Below are positions 61,556 to 64,000 of a stretch of DNA of 64,000 nucleotides, one piece after another (the stretch's first letter is position 1; each line of letters starts with the position of its first letter). Below the pieces are notes generated by a model. It was not told where the DNA came from and made no database searches. It saw only the letters and a program-made list of their open reading frames with translations. Made by a program: the position numbers and the translations under genes. The stretch spans positions 186,001-250,000 of the forward strand of contig OY282446.1 of NCBI GenBank assembly GCA_958295975.1, in the 5' to 3' direction. The DNA comes from Tepidiformaceae bacterium. GTDB taxonomy: Bacteria > Chloroflexota > Dehalococcoidia > Tepidiformales > Tepidiformaceae.

Positions 61556-63451
61556 ATGCGCGACAACGAGAACTACTGGAAGAGGCTCCGGAGCCGCCCG
61601 GTCAGCCGGCGCGGATTCCTCATCGGCGGCGGCGTGGCGGCGGCCGGCTCGGCCGCCATCCTCGCGGGCTGCGGGGACGACGACGACGACGATACGCCGA
61701 CCGCGGCGCCCGCCACGCAGGCGGCCACGGCCACGACGGCGGCGGCGGCCACGCAGGCGGCGGCGGCCACGCAGGCGGCCACGGCGACTCCCACCGCCGC
61801 GCCCACCCAGGATCCGGACGCGCCGCGGCGCGGCGGCACGTTCAAGCACTGGAAGACGGCGGAAGACGCTGGCATGGACCCCGCCATCTTCCACGTGAAC
61901 AACACCGAGGTCATCTATTCCACGATGACGCAGGTCTACACCTACCAGCCGTCGAAGGACCTCATCTCCCGCGACGGCATGATCGGCTGGGAGCAGGTGG
62001 ATCCGACCACCCTCGTGTGGAGCATCCGCCCGGGCATGAAGTTCCACAACGGCGATCCGGTGAACTCCGAGGCCGTGGCCTTCAGCTTCTCGCGCCTGCC
62101 GGAGCTCTACACCGCGCTCGGCGCCACGCACGTCACCAACACCGGCTTCACCTTCGTGGACAACTTCGAGGCCACCGACGAGCTGACGATGCGCGAGAAC
62201 TGGCTGACCCCGAACGCGGATGCCCTCATCTACCGCGCCCGCCACTACTACTCCTTCGTCAATCCCCGCATCGTCGAGCGGGAGGGGACCATCGAGGGCA
62301 CGATCGAGCTGGCGGACGGCACGAGCAAGGACATCCTCGGCATCCAGCAGCTGCCGTTCGGCTCCGGCAGCGGGCCCTACACGCTCGCGCGGCGCGACTC
62401 CATCGGCACGCGCATGGAGCGTTGGCCGGACTACCACAAGCACACGCCCGCGGACGACGGCTTCGTCGAGGACGGCCCCTACATCGACGCCTGGGAGATC
62501 CGCATCATCCCCGACGTGGCGGCGGCCAAGTCCGCCTTCCTCGCCGGCGAACTCGACGTCTACAACGACGTCGACCCGCTGGAGCTGCCCGACTTCGAGG
62601 GACAGGACCATCTGTCCATCCTCGAATCCCCCGCGGGCGGCTACGCCCTCTGCGGCATGGACGGCGGCAAGTTCCACGACAAGCGCTCGCGCCAGGCGCT
62701 GCAGAAGGCCTTCGACTACGAGAGCTTCATCGCGGCCCTGCGCCCCTTCGGCGGCACCTACCAGGGCCCGGTCTCGAACCTGCTCCCGCACTTCGCGCTG
62801 AGCCAGGAGGAGATCCGCTCGTACTACCGCTACGACCCCGCCGAGGCGCGGCAGCTCTGGGAAGCGGCCGACTTCGAGTACCCGGTCGAGAGCCTCAAGG
62901 TCTTCCTGTCCACCGGCAGCGCCCTCCAGCAGCAGATCGCCGAGTTCGTCGCCCAGTCGCTCGGCGACTCGCTCGGCCTCCCCACGGAGGTCGAGGCGGT
63001 CGACGTCAACACCTGGGCGGCGCGCGCACTCGAGCGGGCGCAGGTCAAGGACTGGGACCTGCTGACCTACGGCATCGGCACCTCGGGCGGCACCACCGGC
63101 CTCCCGAACGACTCCGCCCTCATCAACTTCGACCCGCGCGGCTATGGCAACAGCGCCTTCAACCACAGCCTGGCCGAGGACCTGATGCCCCGCGCCGAAA
63201 TCCTCGCCGACGGCACCGAGCTCATCGGCATGCTGGAGCGGCAGGAGCAGGAGGTCGACCGCGAGGCCCGCACGCAGCTGCTCTCCGAGGTCCAGCACTG
63301 GATCCTCGACCGGCACTGGTGCAACTGGTCGCTGCCGCCCGCGACGACCTCGTTCTACGGCTTCAGCTCGCGCCTGCGCGACTTCGCCCCGAACGACTGG
63401 CTCAACTCCTACGACCGCAGGCGCGAGTCCATGTGGCTCGCGGACGCCTAG
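61556..63451 (+). CDS. ABC transporter substrate-binding lipoprotein, family 5 (peptide/nickel type)
   Basis: A 631-residue protein. A twin-arginine signal (SRRGFLIGGGVAAAGSAA) and lipobox LAGC direct export by Tat with lipid anchoring. An Asp run and (TQAA)n linker follow. The SBP_bac_5 body is clear from RGGTFKHWKTAEDAGMDP, WSIRPGMKFHNGDPVNSEAV and DKRSRQALQKAFDYESFI. Ligands of the family are peptides, sugars or metals; no permease or ATPase genes are seen near. A strong terminator follows. Confidence 0.92.
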   Translation: MRDNENYWKRLRSRPVSRRGFLIGGGVAAAGSAAILAGCGDDDDDDTPTAAPATQAATATTAAAATQAAAATQAATATPTAAPTQDPDAPRRGGTFKHWKTAEDAGMDPAIFHVNNTEVIYSTMTQVYTYQPSKDLISRDGMIGWEQVDPTTLVWSIRPGMKFHNGDPVNSEAVAFSFSRLPELYTALGATHVTNTGFTFVDNFEATDELTMRENWLTPNADALIYRARHYYSFVNPRIVEREGTIEGTIELADGTSKDILGIQQLPFGSGSGPYTLARRDSIGTRMERWPDYHKHTPADDGFVEDGPYIDAWEIRIIPDVAAAKSAFLAGELDVYNDVDPLELPDFEGQDHLSILESPAGGYALCGMDGGKFHDKRSRQALQKAFDYESFIAALRPFGGTYQGPVSNLLPHFALSQEEIRSYYRYDPAEARQLWEAADFEYPVESLKVFLSTGSALQQQIAEFVAQSLGDSLGLPTEVEAVDVNTWAARALERAQVKDWDLLTYGIGTSGGTTGLPNDSALINFDPRGYGNSAFNHSLAEDLMPRAEILADGTELIGMLERQEQEVDREARTQLLSEVQHWILDRHWCNWSLPPATTSFYGFSSRLRDFAPNDWLNSYDRRRESMWLADA

Positions 63452-63496
63452 CCCAACCGCCCCGCGGGCGCCCGCCGGGCGCTCCGTCCATCCGCG

Positions 63497-63528
63497 AAGG
63501 CCCGCCCCGGAAATGGGGCGGGCCTTTT
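63497..63528 (+). terminator. Rho-independent terminator after the ABC binding-protein gene
   Basis: Perfect 12-bp stem AAGGCCCGCCCC / GGGGCGGGCCTT with loop GGAAAT, followed by further T residues. It lies 45 nt after the stop codon at 63451. Confidence 0.92.
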
Positions 63529-63538
63529 GCCGCCACGC

Positions 63539-64000
63539 TCACCACCATTCGAGATGCTCGTGGGCGGCCCAGCCCTCAATCCCGCCACCGGTACGGACGT
63601 GGACCCAGACAGTGCTTCTGTACAGGCCCGGCCCGTAGGGCGTGTTCACGCTACGGAGCATCTCGTAGCTGAGAGCGAGAAGGATGAAGCCGCAGTAGAG
63701 CGCATCCAGCTTGTCGTAGCGGGAGGCGATGCGACGGTAGCCCTTCAGCCGCCGGATGAGGCGCTCCACCTCGTTGCGACGGCGGTAGCGCTTGCGGTCG
63801 TACTGCCAGGGGCGTCGCCGGTGGGGCATGGGCGGCACCACGGGCACATAGCCCAGGTCCCGCGCCAGCTGGCGCGTGGCATCGCCCTCATAGGCACGGT
63901 CCATGATGAGAAACACGCCCGGCATGGGTCCCAGACGCTGGAGCAGCTTGCGGCCTTCGGGCGCGTCGCCCGCCTGGCCCGGGGAGAGGGTGGCGATCAG
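63539..64000 (-). CDS. IS5-family transposase, partial, fused to the end of an SH3-like lipoprotein
   Basis: The frame is open from the window edge, so the N-terminus is missing. The visible part is the DDE transposase end: LIATLSPGQAGDAPEGRKLL, VFLIMDRAYEGDATRQLA with the second Asp, and RNEVERLIRRLKGYRRIASR with the catalytic Glu. Normal copies end near LDALYCGFILLALSYEML. Here the frame runs on for about 40 residues and ends in STVWVHVRTGGGIEGWAAHE, which matches the C-terminus of the SH3 lipoprotein at 59222-59650. The chimera probably arose by insertion. Confidence 0.85.
   Translation of the reverse strand: MIATLSPGQAGDAPEGRKLLQRLGPMPGVFLIMDRAYEGDATRQLARDLGYVPVVPPMPHRRRPWQYDRKRYRRRNEVERLIRRLKGYRRIASRYDKLDALYCGFILLALSYEMLRSVNTPYGPGLYRSTVWVHVRTGGGIEGWAAHEHLEWW
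63639..64000 (-). mobile_element. IS5-family insertion sequence, one end only
   Basis: The transposase reaches the window edge, so only one end of the element is visible. By sequence, the break between transposase and SH3-like peptide falls near 63635-63660, where a TA dinucleotide (63637-63638) is followed by GGGCGTGTTCACGC, a plausible IS5-group terminal repeat. The exact end is inferred. Confidence 0.6.

Overview
The window is a very GC-rich bacterial chromosome segment, about 70% or more by eye. It probably comes from a Chloroflexota bacterium of the Dehalococcoidia/Tepidiforma or Thermomicrobia type. That placement is an inference from several signs: lipoproteins with long Pro-Thr-Ala linkers after the lipobox, a DUF951 protein, a comB homologue, a DUF1015 plus serA pair, an atp-murA-mreB gene order like that of Firmicutes, and many -10-like hexamers only 6-10 nt from start codons, which suggests widespread leaderless transcription. 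No rRNA or taxonomic marker is present to settle it.

Layout. 1-14.8 kb is housekeeping: the end of a DinG-type helicase, a GNAT, pyrD, tRNA-Pro(TGG), a siroheme nitrite/sulfite reductase, a lipoprotein polysaccharide deacetylase, threonine aldolase, an atypical response regulator, comEC, RNase PH, a HIT protein and DUF1015. 14.8-25.7 kb holds serA and a class-V aminotransferase. Between them lies an island of about 8.3 kb: a PLD-nuclease/SNF2 helicase, a divergent Panacea-domain (DUF4065) antitoxin-like gene with a small AT-richer partner, and a 1357-residue Eco57I/PglX-like DNA methylase. This is the best candidate for a little-described antiphage system. 25.8-30.8 kb carries selA, rex, a P-loop kinase, mreB and murA, followed on the same strand by the complete ATP synthase operon (30.8-38.8 kb), which contains an enoyl-CoA hydratase-like gene between atpG and atpD.

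38.9-48.9 kb carries a DUF151 nuclease-like gene, the murI-pyrF-DUF951-MFS operon, comB, two small paralogous membrane proteins, the MoxR-DUF58-DUF4129 cluster, an MBL hydrolase and tRNA-Leu(TAA). 49-53.4 kb has an acyl-CoA dehydrogenase-like flavoprotein and a TPP-riboswitch-controlled pyrimidine/thiamine ABC transporter operon. 53.5-53.7 kb is a perfect 26-copy octamer repeat ahead of a secreted trypsin-like protease. Next come an 11-residue-repeat protein, a two-gene cassette (winged-helix-like plus Rossmann/NDT-TIR-like protein), a CoA-binding protein, a cation exchanger, an SH3-like lipoprotein, citramalate synthase, a peptide-type ABC binding protein, and finally an IS5-family transposase that runs off the end and appears fused to the tail of a second SH3-like lipoprotein.

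Most genes are packed with ATGA/GTGA overlaps, so operons are long and translational coupling is common. Lower-GC patches coincide with the island's small genes, the C-terminal third of the methylase and the 55.9-56.8 kb cassette, which points to recent transfer. GC values here are estimates by eye.
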